Positions 17,631 to 26,255 of a stretch of 64,000 bases of DNA are shown here, in pieces. The stretch is from contig NZ_JADQDC010000009.1 of NCBI RefSeq assembly GCF_015694345.1, positions 124,001 through 188,000 on the forward strand, in the 5' to 3' direction. The stretch is from Novosphingobium jiangmenense. GTDB lineage: Bacteria; Pseudomonadota; Alphaproteobacteria; Sphingomonadales; Sphingomonadaceae. Position numbers and translations under genes: made by a program. The number at the start of each line of letters is the position of its first letter. The first letter of the stretch is position 1. The notes below the pieces were generated by a model. That model saw nothing but the letters and a program-made list of their open reading frames with translations. It did no database searches and was not told where the DNA came from.

Positions 17631-19235
17631 ATGACGTGGGCAGGTGCCGGAATGCCGGGCCGATGGTGGAAGGGCGCAAGCGCGTCGGCGCGTGCGGCCT
17701 CATGCGCGGCAGCCTTGCTGGCCGTTGGTCTGCCCGGGCCTGCTGCGGCGGACCAAAGGACTGGTGAGACGGCAGTGCCCGACCGGCCGGTCGTTCGCAC
17801 TTCGGTGGGGCCGGTTGCCGGGCGCCTCGACGCGGAGCGGACGCTGCGAATGTTCCGGGCCATACCCTATGCGGCGCCACCAACGGGTGCGCGGCGCTGG
17901 CGACCGCCTGTCCCTCACCCGCGCTGGTCGCGTGAGCGGGATGCGACGGAACGAGGCCCGGCCTGCATGCAGAACGATTACGGCTGGAATCGTCAGGACC
18001 TGCAGAACATGTCCGAGGATTGCCTGACTCTCGACATCGCGACGCCGCTGTCTGCTCCAGCGGGGGTGAAGTTGCCAGTGATGGTTTGGATCCACGGCGG
18101 ATCGAATCGGGCAGGTTCGAGCGGAGACACGATCGCCGGACGCTTGGCAGACCAAGGCGTCGTGCTCGTCTCGGTCCAGTACCGGCTGGGGATCTTCGGC
18201 TTTCTCGCGCACCGCGGGCTCGCACGCGAGCAAGGAGATGCGAGCGGCAATTACGGGCTGATGGACCAGATCGCGGCCTTGCGATGGGTCCGGGAGAACA
18301 TCGCGCAATTCGGCGGAGACGCCGGCAATGTCACGCTGTTCGGCGAAAGCGCGGGGAGCCAGGACGTCTCGCTGTTGCTGGCATCGCCGCTGGCGTCGGG
18401 ACTCTTCAGGCGCGCCATCCTGCAAAGTGGCACGCCCGGGTTCGGCATGACCGCGCGCAGCCTGTCGGATGGTTTGCGCCTTGGCGACCAGCTCGACGGG
18501 CTTTTGCCGCGCTCAAGCCGACGCCGAAATCTGGACCGGCTGCGCGCGCTGCCGGCAGCCGACCTGCTCGCCGCCGATCTGAAGCTGCGCGATCCGGCGA
18601 TCTGGAACCAGGACTACCTGTGGCTCAGGACCACGGTCGACGGCCGGGTGTTGCCGCGAGCGCCAGCGGAACTTCTCGCTGCGGCAGCGCCGAGACCGGT
18701 GATCATCGGCAGCAACCGCTTCGAGTTCGGACCGGCGCCGGGGACGATCGACGTCGCCCGGCATCTGCAACACTGGTTCGGCGCGAATGCCGAAGCGGCG
18801 GGCAAGCTCTATGCCGCCGAGACGGGCCCTGCCACGCGTCTCGGCCCGCTGGAGGCCCGGATCGAGACCGATGCGGTGTTCCGCTGCCCCGCCAACAATC
18901 TGGCCTACCTTCTCGCCCGCTGGCGCTGGCCAGTCTGGCGCTACGAGTTCGATGTCGGTCCGGTCGGGCCGGATGGAAGCGAAGCGCTGACCACGCACGG
19001 CGGAGAAATCCCCTACGTTCTTGACCGCAGGCCGATCGGGACTGGCGCTGGCGTGTTCCATCTCCAGGACATCTGGCTCAGCTTTGCCCGCGAGGGCGTT
19101 CCCCGCACCCCCTCAGGCACGATCTGGAGCCGCTACGACGCCGGTTCGAAAGCGTTCACGGCGATCACGCGTAACGGCATGGCGCGCAAGGCGAGCCTGA
19201 GAGCGGAAATCTGCGCATTGACCGACCGGATTTGA
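17631..19235 (+). CDS. Exported carboxylesterase, type B family
   Basis: 534 residues. The N terminus is a signal peptide ending near PGPAAA. The type B signatures are both present: EDCLTLDI and the nucleophile elbow FGESAGS, with the oxyanion stretch VWIHGGSN. The late THGGEIPYV places the catalytic histidine. It may remove acetyl or other ester groups from the polysaccharide used by this locus; the substrate is inferred from position only. The ATG at 17631 follows GGAGAGG. It is divergent from the TonB receptor and followed by a second esterase after 36 bp. Confidence 0.85.
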   Translation: MTWAGAGMPGRWWKGASASARAASCAAALLAVGLPGPAAADQRTGETAVPDRPVVRTSVGPVAGRLDAERTLRMFRAIPYAAPPTGARRWRPPVPHPRWSRERDATERGPACMQNDYGWNRQDLQNMSEDCLTLDIATPLSAPAGVKLPVMVWIHGGSNRAGSSGDTIAGRLADQGVVLVSVQYRLGIFGFLAHRGLAREQGDASGNYGLMDQIAALRWVRENIAQFGGDAGNVTLFGESAGSQDVSLLLASPLASGLFRRAILQSGTPGFGMTARSLSDGLRLGDQLDGLLPRSSRRRNLDRLRALPAADLLAADLKLRDPAIWNQDYLWLRTTVDGRVLPRAPAELLAAAAPRPVIIGSNRFEFGPAPGTIDVARHLQHWFGANAEAAGKLYAAETGPATRLGPLEARIETDAVFRCPANNLAYLLARWRWPVWRYEFDVGPVGPDGSEALTTHGGEIPYVLDRRPIGTGAGVFHLQDIWLSFAREGVPRTPSGTIWSRYDAGSKAFTAITRNGMARKASLRAEICALTDRI

Positions 19236-19271
19236 GAAACCTGGCAGAAAGCCGCAATACGGAGTTCCTGG

Positions 19272-19994
19272 ATGTTCAGACTTGACCGCCGCACTGCCCT
19301 CGGCGTGGTCGCCGGTGCCATGGCCGCCCCTGCCCCACTGTCTGCCGAGGAAGCGCCTCAGGCGTGCAGTTCTTCGAAAGGCTATCCCGCAAATCCGGAC
19401 GACTGGGCCAATCTCGCCCGCTATGCCGAAGACAACCGCCGCCTGCTTGCGACTGCGGCGCGGCCGCAGATCGTCTTCATCGGGGACAGCATTACCGAAG
19501 GTTGGCCGCAGAAGTCCGCGGACTTCTTCCCGGCGGGCCGGGTTGGGCGCGGGATCGGCGGACAGACGACGCCGCAGATGCTCGTGCGGATGATGGCAGA
19601 TGTCGTCGCGCTGCGCCCGCGCAAGGTGCACATCATGGGCGGAACCAACGACATCGCGGGCAACACAGGGCCAATCGATCCCGCCCAGACCCGCGACAAC
19701 ATCAGCGCCATGATTGCCATTGCGCGCCAGCACGGCATCGACGTCCTGCTGGGGTCCATTCCGCCCGCTGCCAGCTTCCCGTGGCGGCCAGGACTGGACA
19801 CGATCACCGAGATCCGGAACCGCAATCGCCTGCTGTCCGAACTGGCGAGAACACGGAGCGTCCGCTTTGTCGACTACACTGCCGCCCTTGCAGACACCGA
19901 CGGCACGCCGCACCCGGGAATGACAATCGATGGGGTGCATCCCGATGTCGCCGGCTACCGCGCGATGGAGAGGGTTCTGGAGCCCCATCTGTGA
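19272..19994 (+). CDS. Exported SGNH/GDSL-family hydrolase (likely acetylesterase)
   Basis: 240 residues. The N terminus MFRLDRRTALGVVAGAMAAP is a Tat-like signal. The mature part shows all four SGNH blocks: GDSITEGW (Ser), GIGGQTT (Gly), MGGTNDIAGN (Asn) and DGVHPDVAGY (Asp and His). Related enzymes deacetylate plant or microbial glycans. It follows the type B esterase by 36 bp in the same direction, so they are probably cotranscribed and complete the glycan locus. Confidence 0.87.
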   Translation: MFRLDRRTALGVVAGAMAAPAPLSAEEAPQACSSSKGYPANPDDWANLARYAEDNRRLLATAARPQIVFIGDSITEGWPQKSADFFPAGRVGRGIGGQTTPQMLVRMMADVVALRPRKVHIMGGTNDIAGNTGPIDPAQTRDNISAMIAIARQHGIDVLLGSIPPAASFPWRPGLDTITEIRNRNRLLSELARTRSVRFVDYTAALADTDGTPHPGMTIDGVHPDVAGYRAMERVLEPHL

Positions 19995-20192
19995 CGGGAT
20001 CTTCCGGATGCTGATCGGACGGCGCCGCGGATCTGCACCTGCCGGCGCGCTCCGGCAACGCGAACAGAAATTGACAGGCCGCCTCCTACCTGCCATGCGC
20101 CGCCACCTTGGCTGGTGACAGTCAGGTCGATCACCCGGCCACAAGCCGAGCGACGAATCCCAAATCCACCGGAAACGGCGGATTCTCCCGGT

Positions 20193-20269
<77 letters not shown>

Positions 20270-20309
20270 ATTTTCCCGAAGCGATGGCACTGCGAAGTTC
20301 CGCCCCATG

Positions 20310-21929
20310 TCAGGCGATTCCCTGCTTGCCGGGCGAAAGGATGTGGTTGGGGTCCAGCGCCTGCTTGAGCCGGGCGTTAAGCGCGCGGTTGGCCTCGCCA
20401 TATTGCTTCGCCACCAGATCCATGGTGTTGACGCCGGTGCGGTAGCTGGCCCAGCCCCGCTCGCCGAAGCGGGTGACCATTTCGCGGATGCAGTCGTCCG
20501 CCTTCTTCTCCTCGACAGGGTCTTCCTTGTCATACTGGATGAAGATCAGGTGGTGCAGTTCGCGACCGCCAATGGCGTAGGCGACCGAGTAGTCGAAGCC
20601 GTATTTGCCCAGGATTTCCTTGGCGAGTTCGGTCTGCTGCTGCGTCTCCACGCCCTTGGCCGGAGCAACCGGCGCAAAGCAGCACATCCCGCCGCCGCGC
20701 CAGCGCATGATGCCCTTCTCCTCCAGCGTCAGTTGGCCGGACATCAGGTTCTTGTGATGCTCGAACCACAGGTTGCCGCCCATCTCCTTCTCGGTCAGCA
20801 CCTCGCCGCCGGAAGCCTCGAACGCGCGGCGCACGATAGGTTCGACCGCTGCGATGATCTCGTCGGTGCCGTAGAGCGCGAAGTAGGTGTTCCACATGCC
20901 GAGGCCGTGCTTTTTCGCGAAATCGCGCACAACGTCGTCGGGGATGCTTTCCGGCTTGTCCCACAGCTCCTCGCGGCGGTGGAACATCGCGATCTGGTAA
21001 GCCGCGCCCATCATCAGCACGACGTTGGGAATGAGGTTGTTCATGCGGAACGGGCGCATCGCATCGACGATCTTGGCGACATCGCCCATCTCGTTGTGGC
21101 GCACCATGAACGGCTTGAATGCGGGCGGCTTTGGCATGAGCCAGAAGCCGAGCTTCGTCACCACGCCGAAGTTTGACTGGGTGAAAATGCCGTCGATATA
21201 GGGTCCGTAGCCCCACTTGAACGCCTGCCAGGTGGTCGAGTTCTTGACGCTGCCCATGCCGGTGCGCACCACCGTGCCGTCGGCCAGCACCACTTCCATG
21301 CCGCACTGCATGAAGAAGTGATCGCCATAGGGGGTGTAGCCCACCCCGCGTTCCAGCGTGTTGCCGAGCGGCGAGACGATCGGGCCGACAGTGGGCACGT
21401 CGAGCCAGAACGGCAGGTTGTGCTCGTCAAGGTAATCGCGCAGGTCCTGATAGGTGACGCCCGGTTCCACCAGCGCGGTGCCGAGTTCGGCATCGATCTC
21501 GATGATGCGGTTCATCCGCTTCAGGTCGAGGATCATCTGGCCACTGCTGGCAGGCGTGGCGCAGCCATAGCCCATGTTCTTGCCGGTGGAGACGGTCCAC
21601 AGCGGGAGCTTGTATTTGTTGGCAATCTTGAGGATCGCCTGCACTTCTTCCACCGAGGCCGGGGCGACAGCGCCTGACGGCACGTGCTCGTGCCGGGGAT
21701 CGGGCGTGAAACTCTTGGCATAGGGCAAGGTGCTTTCGGGATCGGCGAAGACCCATTCCGCTCCCACCACCGCGCGCAGTTCCTTCACCGCAGCGGCAAA
21801 GACACCCTTGTCTAGATGAGCCGGCAATTGGCGCGGGCCATCGAGCGGCGAAGCGAAAGCGCTCGATCCCAGCATGGCGGCACCAACGGCACCGGTCCGG
21901 ATCACATCGCGACGGCTGATACCGGTCAT
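20310..21929 (-). CDS. Tat-exported FAD oxidoreductase, 4-cresol dehydrogenase / eugenol hydroxylase-like
   Basis: 539 residues. A Tat signal (ISRRDVIRTGAVGAAML) precedes a PCMH-type FAD domain with PLWTVSTGKNMGYG and PLGNTLERGVGYTPYGDHF; the C-terminal half is the cytochrome-linked substrate domain of the vanillyl-alcohol oxidase/p-cresol methylhydroxylase family. It likely oxidises a para-alkyl phenol in the periplasm and passes electrons to the cytochrome c encoded just upstream (ATGA overlap). At the place where vanillyl-alcohol oxidase carries its FAD-linked histidine this protein has GGMCCFAP (around 413-420), so the flavin bond cannot be assigned by eye. The TetR gene and palindromes upstream point to phenol-induced control. 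Confidence 0.82.
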   Translation of the reverse strand: MTGISRRDVIRTGAVGAAMLGSSAFASPLDGPRQLPAHLDKGVFAAAVKELRAVVGAEWVFADPESTLPYAKSFTPDPRHEHVPSGAVAPASVEEVQAILKIANKYKLPLWTVSTGKNMGYGCATPASSGQMILDLKRMNRIIEIDAELGTALVEPGVTYQDLRDYLDEHNLPFWLDVPTVGPIVSPLGNTLERGVGYTPYGDHFFMQCGMEVVLADGTVVRTGMGSVKNSTTWQAFKWGYGPYIDGIFTQSNFGVVTKLGFWLMPKPPAFKPFMVRHNEMGDVAKIVDAMRPFRMNNLIPNVVLMMGAAYQIAMFHRREELWDKPESIPDDVVRDFAKKHGLGMWNTYFALYGTDEIIAAVEPIVRRAFEASGGEVLTEKEMGGNLWFEHHKNLMSGQLTLEEKGIMRWRGGGMCCFAPVAPAKGVETQQQTELAKEILGKYGFDYSVAYAIGGRELHHLIFIQYDKEDPVEEKKADDCIREMVTRFGERGWASYRTGVNTMDLVAKQYGEANRALNARLKQALDPNHILSPGKQGIA

Positions 21930-22261
21930 TCGCCCTTCTCCTTGGGATCGGCCTTCGAGGCATTGAGCCACTTCGCGAGCGCCTTGAGTTCGGCATCGCT
22001 GATTTCGGTGGGGCGGAAGGCAACCATGCTGCGCGGGCCGGTGCGGACATATTGCTCGATCACGTCGACCGGCAGGCCGCGCCCGCGAATGATTGGTGCG
22101 ACATGCTGGCCATGGCAGTAGCCACAGGTCTTGGCGTAAACAGTCTCGGGCGGACGCGGGGCAGGCGCGGCGCTGGCAAACCCAGAGCATGTCATGGTCG
22201 CTACAGATACGGACGCAACGACGTGGCCGGCAAATCGCCGGTTACGTGCCAAGACAGGCAT
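21926..22261 (-). CDS. Small periplasmic c-type cytochrome, partner of the flavoprotein
   Basis: 111 residues with an N-terminal signal region (ending near FASAAPA), one haem site CGYCH and a likely distal ligand in GPRSMVAF. Size and position match the cytochrome subunit of p-cresol methylhydroxylase or eugenol hydroxylase, which accepts electrons from the flavin subunit. The ATG at 22261 has GGGAGAAG upstream. The stop overlaps the flavoprotein start by four bases, giving coupled synthesis. The operator-like palindrome at 22312-22332 lies 51 bp before the start. Confidence 0.86.
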   Translation of the reverse strand: MPVLARNRRFAGHVVASVSVATMTCSGFASAAPAPRPPETVYAKTCGYCHGQHVAPIIRGRGLPVDVIEQYVRTGPRSMVAFRPTEISDAELKALAKWLNASKADPKEKGE

Positions 22262-22311
22262 TCTTCGCTTCTCCCAACCAACGGCTTCTGCGGCCGAGGA
22301 CATCGAATCTT

Positions 22312-22332
22312 AATCCGACAATATGTCAGATT
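22312..22332. promoter_or_regulatory. TetR-type operator (target promoter site)
   Basis: Half-sites AATCCGACA (22312-22320) and TGTCAGATT (22324-22332) with a 3-base spacer, eight of nine positions matching as an inverted repeat. It lies in the promoter region of the cytochrome/flavoprotein pair. The same pattern occurs upstream of the adjacent TetR gene. Confidence 0.7.
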
Positions 22333-22362
22333 GAGGTGGGGTATTTTCAATCTTGCAGATCG

Positions 22363-23028
22363 TCAAGTTTGTTCTTGGCGAGGTGCCGGGATCAGCGCGG
22401 GCAACTGCCGTTCGGTAATTTCCCGCGCATCTGCCGGGGCAACGCCGAGACCCACGAGGATCATGGTGACGACCTGCTCGGGGTAATTGCCGTCCCGTTC
22501 CTCGCGCAGCATCGTCGATATTGCGGCGATGGTCGTGCCCAGGATCGCATCTCTCCCGAGGGCGCTATCCACGATCGTCAGATGCCCCGCCGCGATTGCG
22601 TCCACCACCGTGAGTTCAGCCTGGCGGAACGTTTCCGCGCCGAAGATGATGCCGTTCGCGCTGAGGTTGATCATCGATCTGCCCCAACCCGGAACTTCGC
22701 GAACACGATGCAGGTAGAAGCGGATTGCCACCGAAATGCGCTCGCGAGGATCCGGAAGCAGCGAGACGGTGTGGGTGACTGCGGTCAGGAAATCGTGGGT
22801 GACCTCATAGGTCACAGCTTCGCGAAGCTCGCTCATCCCGGAGAAGTGGTCGTAGAACGTCGCGCGGGTGATCCCCGCGCGCTGCGATACGTCTTCGATG
22901 CGGGCGTAGAGGCCATCTTCCTCGCCGAACAGCTCAAAAGCAGCGGCGATGATCTTGGCGCGTGTCTTCGCTCGCCGTTGCCGGCCTAGCTCAAGCCTGC
23001 GCGCCCTGTCCGACCTTGCGTCCGCCAC
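22363..23028 (-). CDS. TetR-family transcriptional regulator
   Basis: 221 residues. The N-terminal TetR HTH reads AFELFGEEDGLYARIEDV, then QRAGITRATFYDHF. The C-terminal ligand domain is unassigned. The GTG at 23028 is preferred: GAGG lies six bases upstream, and an in-frame TTG two codons earlier is less well placed. It lies upstream of, and reads in the same direction as, the cytochrome/flavoprotein pair. Matching palindromes before its own start and before the cytochrome gene suggest it represses itself and the pair until a phenolic inducer binds. Confidence 0.87.
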   Translation of the reverse strand: MADARSDRARRLELGRQRRAKTRAKIIAAAFELFGEEDGLYARIEDVSQRAGITRATFYDHFSGMSELREAVTYEVTHDFLTAVTHTVSLLPDPRERISVAIRFYLHRVREVPGWGRSMINLSANGIIFGAETFRQAELTVVDAIAAGHLTIVDSALGRDAILGTTIAAISTMLREERDGNYPEQVVTMILVGLGVAPADAREITERQLPALIPAPRQEQT

Positions 23029-23064
23029 GTTCAACCTCGCACCATTTGCGAAGGCTCATAAACC

Positions 23065-23085
23065 AATCTGACAGAATGCCAAATT
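23065..23085. promoter_or_regulatory. TetR-type operator (autoregulatory site)
   Basis: AATCTGACA (23065-23073), spacer GAA, TGCCAAATT (23077-23085): the same 9-3-9 layout as the site at 22312, with seven of nine positions paired. It ends 37 bp upstream of the TetR start. Confidence 0.68.
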
Positions 23086-23139
23086 CGTACACAGACCTCG
23101 GTTTGGCGAAGCAATGAACTGTCAGGCCCTGTGAGCGCG

Positions 23140-24963
23140 CTACTCCACCGTCACCGACTTGGCGAGGTTGCGCGGCTGGTCGACGTCGGTGCCCTTGGCC
23201 ACGGCGACGTGGTAGGCCAGCAACTGCACCGGCACCGCATAGACCAGCGGGGCAATCAGCGGATGGACCTTCGGCATCTCGATCGTGGCCAGGCAGCCCT
23301 CGCCCGCTTCGGCAATGCCTTCGGCGTCCGAAATCAGCACGACCTTGCCGCCGCGCGCACGCACTTCCTGCATGTTGCTGACGGTCTTCTCGAACAGCGG
23401 ACCTGAAGGGGCGAGCACGATCACCGGCACCGCCTCGTCGATCAGCGCGATGGGCCCGTGCTTCATCTCGCCGCTGGCATAGCCCTCAGCGTGGATATAG
23501 CTGATTTCCTTGAGCTTCAGCGCGCCTTCGAGGGCCAGCGGATAGTCCGGCCCGCGGCCGAGGTAGAGCACGTCACGCGCCGGCGCGATCAGGTGGGCCA
23601 TGCCGGCGATTTCCTCGTCATGGGCCAGCGCCGCATTGAGGCAGGCGGGAGTCTCGACGAGTTGCTCGACGATCTCGGCTTCTTCCTCACGCGTCAGGCG
23701 ACCGCGCTTGACCGCAAGGTGGGCAGCGAGCGCCGCGAGAACGGCGAGCTGGCAGGTGAAGGCCTTGGTCGAGGCGACGCCGATTTCCGGCCCGGCATGA
23801 GTCGGCAGGAGCAGGTCCGCCTCGCGCGCCATCGAGCTGGTCGGTACGTTGACGACGACGGCGATGGTCTGCCCCGCCGCCTTGCAGTGCCGCAGCGCCG
23901 CCAGCGTATCCGCCGTCTCGCCGCTCTGCGAGATGAACAGGGCGAGGCCGCCCGGCTCGAGCACGGGATCACGGTAGCGGAATTCGGACGCCACATCGAT
24001 GTCGACCGGCAGGCGGGCGAACTGCTCGAACCAGTACTTGGCGACCATGCCGGCATAGAAGCTCGTCCCGCACGCCACGATGGTCACGCGGTTGATGCTG
24101 GCGAGGTCGAAATCGATCTGCGGCAGGGCTACGGTCTGCTCGACGCGGCGCAGGTGGGAGCGCAGCGTCTGGGCAACGACGACCGGCTGCTCGAAGATCT
24201 CCTTCTGCATGAAGTGGCGATAGTTGCCCTTCTCGATCGCCGCCGCAGTCGCGCCCGAGGCGACAATGGGGCGCTCGACCGGATTGTTGTCGGCGTCGAA
24301 GATCTGCGCGCCTTCGCGGGTGATGACCACCCAGTCGCCCTCTTCGAGATAGGTGATCCGCTGGGTGAGCGGGGCGAGCGCCAGCGCGTCGGAGCCGAGA
24401 TAGGTCTCGCCGTCACCATAGCCGACGACGAGCGGCGAGCCGAGCCGTGCGCCGATCAGCATGTCGTCGTGGGTGCGGAAGGCGATGGCCAGCGCGAAGG
24501 CCCCGCGCAAGGTCGGCAGCACGGCCTTGACCGCATCCTGTGGAGAGAGGCCTGCCTCGACCTGCTCGGAGACGAGGTGCGCCACCACTTCCGTGTCGGT
24601 CTCGCTCTCGAACTTGCGGCCGCGTGCGATCAATGCGTCGCGCAGTATCTTGAAGTTCTCGATGATGCCGTTGTGAACCAGCGCCACTTCGCCCGTCGCG
24701 TGCGGATGCGCGTTGCTGGTGGTCGGCGCGCCGTGGGTGGCCCAGCGGGTGTGGGCGATGCCGATCAGGCCCGAGGCCGGATTGCGCGCCAGTTCCAGCA
24801 CCAGGTTGTTGAGCTTTCCCTCGGCGCGGCGGCGGACGAGCTGGCCGTCTTCGACCGTGCAGATGCCGGCGGAGTCATAGCCGCGGTACTCCATCCGGCG
24901 CAGGCCATCGACCAGCCGGTCAGCCACCTGTTCCTTGCCGACGATTCCGATAATTCCGCACAT
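23140..24963 (-). CDS. glmS: Glutamine--fructose-6-phosphate aminotransferase (isomerizing)
   Basis: 607 residues, the full family length. The mature protein starts at Cys2 (MCGIIGIVG), the glutaminase nucleophile, and has HTRWATHG and HNGIIEN. Two SIS domains follow (CGTSFYAG, ISQSGETADT, STKAFTCQL). It ends DQPRNLAKSVTVE, the usual catalytic C-terminal loop. It makes glucosamine 6-phosphate for peptidoglycan and LPS. The ATG at 24963 is fixed by the need for Cys2; its ribosome site is weak. No glmS ribozyme is evident upstream. Confidence 0.97.
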   Translation of the reverse strand: MCGIIGIVGKEQVADRLVDGLRRMEYRGYDSAGICTVEDGQLVRRRAEGKLNNLVLELARNPASGLIGIAHTRWATHGAPTTSNAHPHATGEVALVHNGIIENFKILRDALIARGRKFESETDTEVVAHLVSEQVEAGLSPQDAVKAVLPTLRGAFALAIAFRTHDDMLIGARLGSPLVVGYGDGETYLGSDALALAPLTQRITYLEEGDWVVITREGAQIFDADNNPVERPIVASGATAAAIEKGNYRHFMQKEIFEQPVVVAQTLRSHLRRVEQTVALPQIDFDLASINRVTIVACGTSFYAGMVAKYWFEQFARLPVDIDVASEFRYRDPVLEPGGLALFISQSGETADTLAALRHCKAAGQTIAVVVNVPTSSMAREADLLLPTHAGPEIGVASTKAFTCQLAVLAALAAHLAVKRGRLTREEEAEIVEQLVETPACLNAALAHDEEIAGMAHLIAPARDVLYLGRGPDYPLALEGALKLKEISYIHAEGYASGEMKHGPIALIDEAVPVIVLAPSGPLFEKTVSNMQEVRARGGKVVLISDAEGIAEAGEGCLATIEMPKVHPLIAPLVYAVPVQLLAYHVAVAKGTDVDQPRNLAKSVTVE

Positions 24964-24979
24964 GAGGATTCTGGGCCTT

Positions 24980-25015
24980 CGCTTAGAGAGTACAGGGCGC
25001 TTAGAGAGTATAGGG
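24980..25015. repeat. Tandem 18-bp duplication at the vapC 3' end
   Basis: CGCTTAGAGAGTACAGGG at 24980-24997 is followed directly by CGCTTAGAGAGTATAGGG at 24998-25015, one mismatch. The right copy encodes the last codons and stop of VapC; the left copy lies 17 bp before the glmS ATG and forms part of its leader. Confidence 0.85.
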
Positions 25016-25366
25016 CACGCGGATGCCGGGCAGGTTAGCCGGGAAATCCTTGGTATTTCGTGTAACGAGAATGCTGCCGTTGATCTGTGCCGTCGCCAGC
25101 ACCATCGCATCGGGAAGGGGCATACCGTGGCGATGATGCTGGTCGGCGGCGGCTATTGCTATGCGCCCGTCGACCTCTACGATTTCAAACGGCAAGATTA
25201 AATCGCGGACATGATCGCGCGTCTCTAGAGGCTCGCAAGCGAGTATCTCGGCCCAGACGAGCCGGCTGATGCGATGGCGGCGATAGCGCGACAGCTCGGC
25301 ACGCGCCTGCGGCACGTCCCGCAGCCAATCGGCCAGAATGCACGTATCGAAGAAGGGGTCGGACAA
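25001..25366 (-). CDS. VapC-type PIN-domain toxin
   Basis: 121 residues. PIN acidic residues are visible: D7 in FFDTCILAD, E in LVWAEILA, D in PLPDAMVLA and D in RNTKDFP. Such toxins are Mg-dependent ribonucleases that cut tRNA or rRNA when freed from their antitoxin. The TTG at 25366 is the likely start, with GGAAGG of the antitoxin end about eight bases upstream. The gene follows vapB by three bases. Confidence 0.87.
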   Translation of the reverse strand: MSDPFFDTCILADWLRDVPQARAELSRYRRHRISRLVWAEILACEPLETRDHVRDLILPFEIVEVDGRIAIAAADQHHRHGMPLPDAMVLATAQINGSILVTRNTKDFPANLPGIRVPYTL

Positions 25367-25369
25367 GCG

Positions 25370-25627
25370 TCAGCCTTCCACCAGGGTGCCGCGACCACTG
25401 GCGCGAAGTTCGCGTTGGCAGTCTAGTCCGTCGCCGATGTCGCGCCGGTCTTTCCAGTAGCCTGCGCCGCGCACGATCCAGTCCGACCGACCGGGCAGCG
25501 GCAGACTGGCCTTGTAAGCGCTGACCGCATCGCGCAATACCGCCGCACGCGACTTGCCCTCCTCGGCCGCGCGGGCGTCGAGCCAATCGATGTCGGCTTC
25601 GGGAAGGTCGGCGAGAATGCGAGCCAT
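25370..25627 (-). CDS. VapB-type ribbon-helix-helix antitoxin
   Basis: 85 residues. The N-terminal ARILADLPEADIDWLDARA and the next KSRAAVLRDAV form a ribbon-helix-helix/CopG-like DNA-binding unit. The C-terminal part (SDWIVRGAGYWKDR) would bind and block the PIN toxin. The ATG at 25627 is five bases from a strong palindrome at 25632-25643, as expected for an autoregulated toxin-antitoxin operon. It is one of the genes lying between glmU and glmS. Confidence 0.85.
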   Translation of the reverse strand: MARILADLPEADIDWLDARAAEEGKSRAAVLRDAVSAYKASLPLPGRSDWIVRGAGYWKDRRDIGDGLDCQRELRASGRGTLVEG

Positions 25628-25631
25628 GATG

Positions 25632-25649
25632 ATATCATGATATGATATC
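25632..25649. promoter_or_regulatory. VapBC autoregulatory operator
   Basis: ATATCATGATAT at 25632-25643 is a perfect 12-bp palindrome and is followed by GATATC. It sits right at the vapB start, where VapBC complexes normally bind. Confidence 0.65.
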
Positions 25650-25812
25650 GCGCTATCGTCAAGTCATCCTCTCGGCTATGTCGACCCCCAATGCGGCCTA
25701 CGACGGTTTCGCCGCGCGCAGCCGAGGATTCGTCCGGCTGACCGCTCCTCGGCGGAACGCAATGCCTTCGCTCCGGTTGCCTGTCGTGAACCCCAAAGCA
25801 GAAGCCGGATCG

Positions 25813-26226
25813 ATGAGCATTTTCAGCAAGATCATGGACGCCATCTCGTGGAAGGGCACGCGCCCCACGCAGACCGGCCAGACGCCCAAGCCAGCGCCCG
25901 CGCCCGCTCCGGCAGCACCGACACCGACTCCGACAGCAGCCCCAGCAGCGGCCCCCGCACCGACCCCAGCCTCGCAATTCGATGTCGAAGCCAACCTCAG
26001 CGAAATGGCGCAAGGCAAGGACCTCAATTGGCGCACTTCGATCGTCGACCTGATGAAGCTGCTCAGCATTGATGCGAGCCTCGCTAACCGCAAGGAACTC
26101 GCCCAGGAACTCGGCTATACCGGCGCACTCGACGGCTCGGCGGAGATGAACATCTGGCTCCACAGGGCGACGATGCGCAAGCTGGCGGAGAACGGTGGAA
26201 AGGTGCCGGCGTCGATACTGGATTGA
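25813..26226 (+). CDS. DUF3597 family protein
   Basis: 137 residues. It begins MSIFSKIMDAISWKG, has a Pro/Ala/Thr linker (about 20-55) and then the conserved C-terminal domain from DVEANLSEMA through WRTSIVDLMKLL and KELAQELGYTG to MNIWLHRATM. The domain is a small helical module of unknown function related in look to LysM-linked proteins. The ATG at 25813 is chosen because the family starts MSIF; upstream sequence to 25650 carries no recognised gene. It is divergent from vapB. Confidence 0.8.
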   Translation: MSIFSKIMDAISWKGTRPTQTGQTPKPAPAPAPAAPTPTPTAAPAAAPAPTPASQFDVEANLSEMAQGKDLNWRTSIVDLMKLLSIDASLANRKELAQELGYTGALDGSAEMNIWLHRATMRKLAENGGKVPASILD

Positions 26227-26255
26227 TCCGGCGCCGGCCGGAGAGGCTTCTCCGG

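Noticed and set aside
24964..25000. A glmS ribozyme or riboswitch before glmS
   Set aside because: Only 37 bp separate the vapC stop from glmS and no ribozyme core is visible; these ribozymes are mainly known from Firmicutes.
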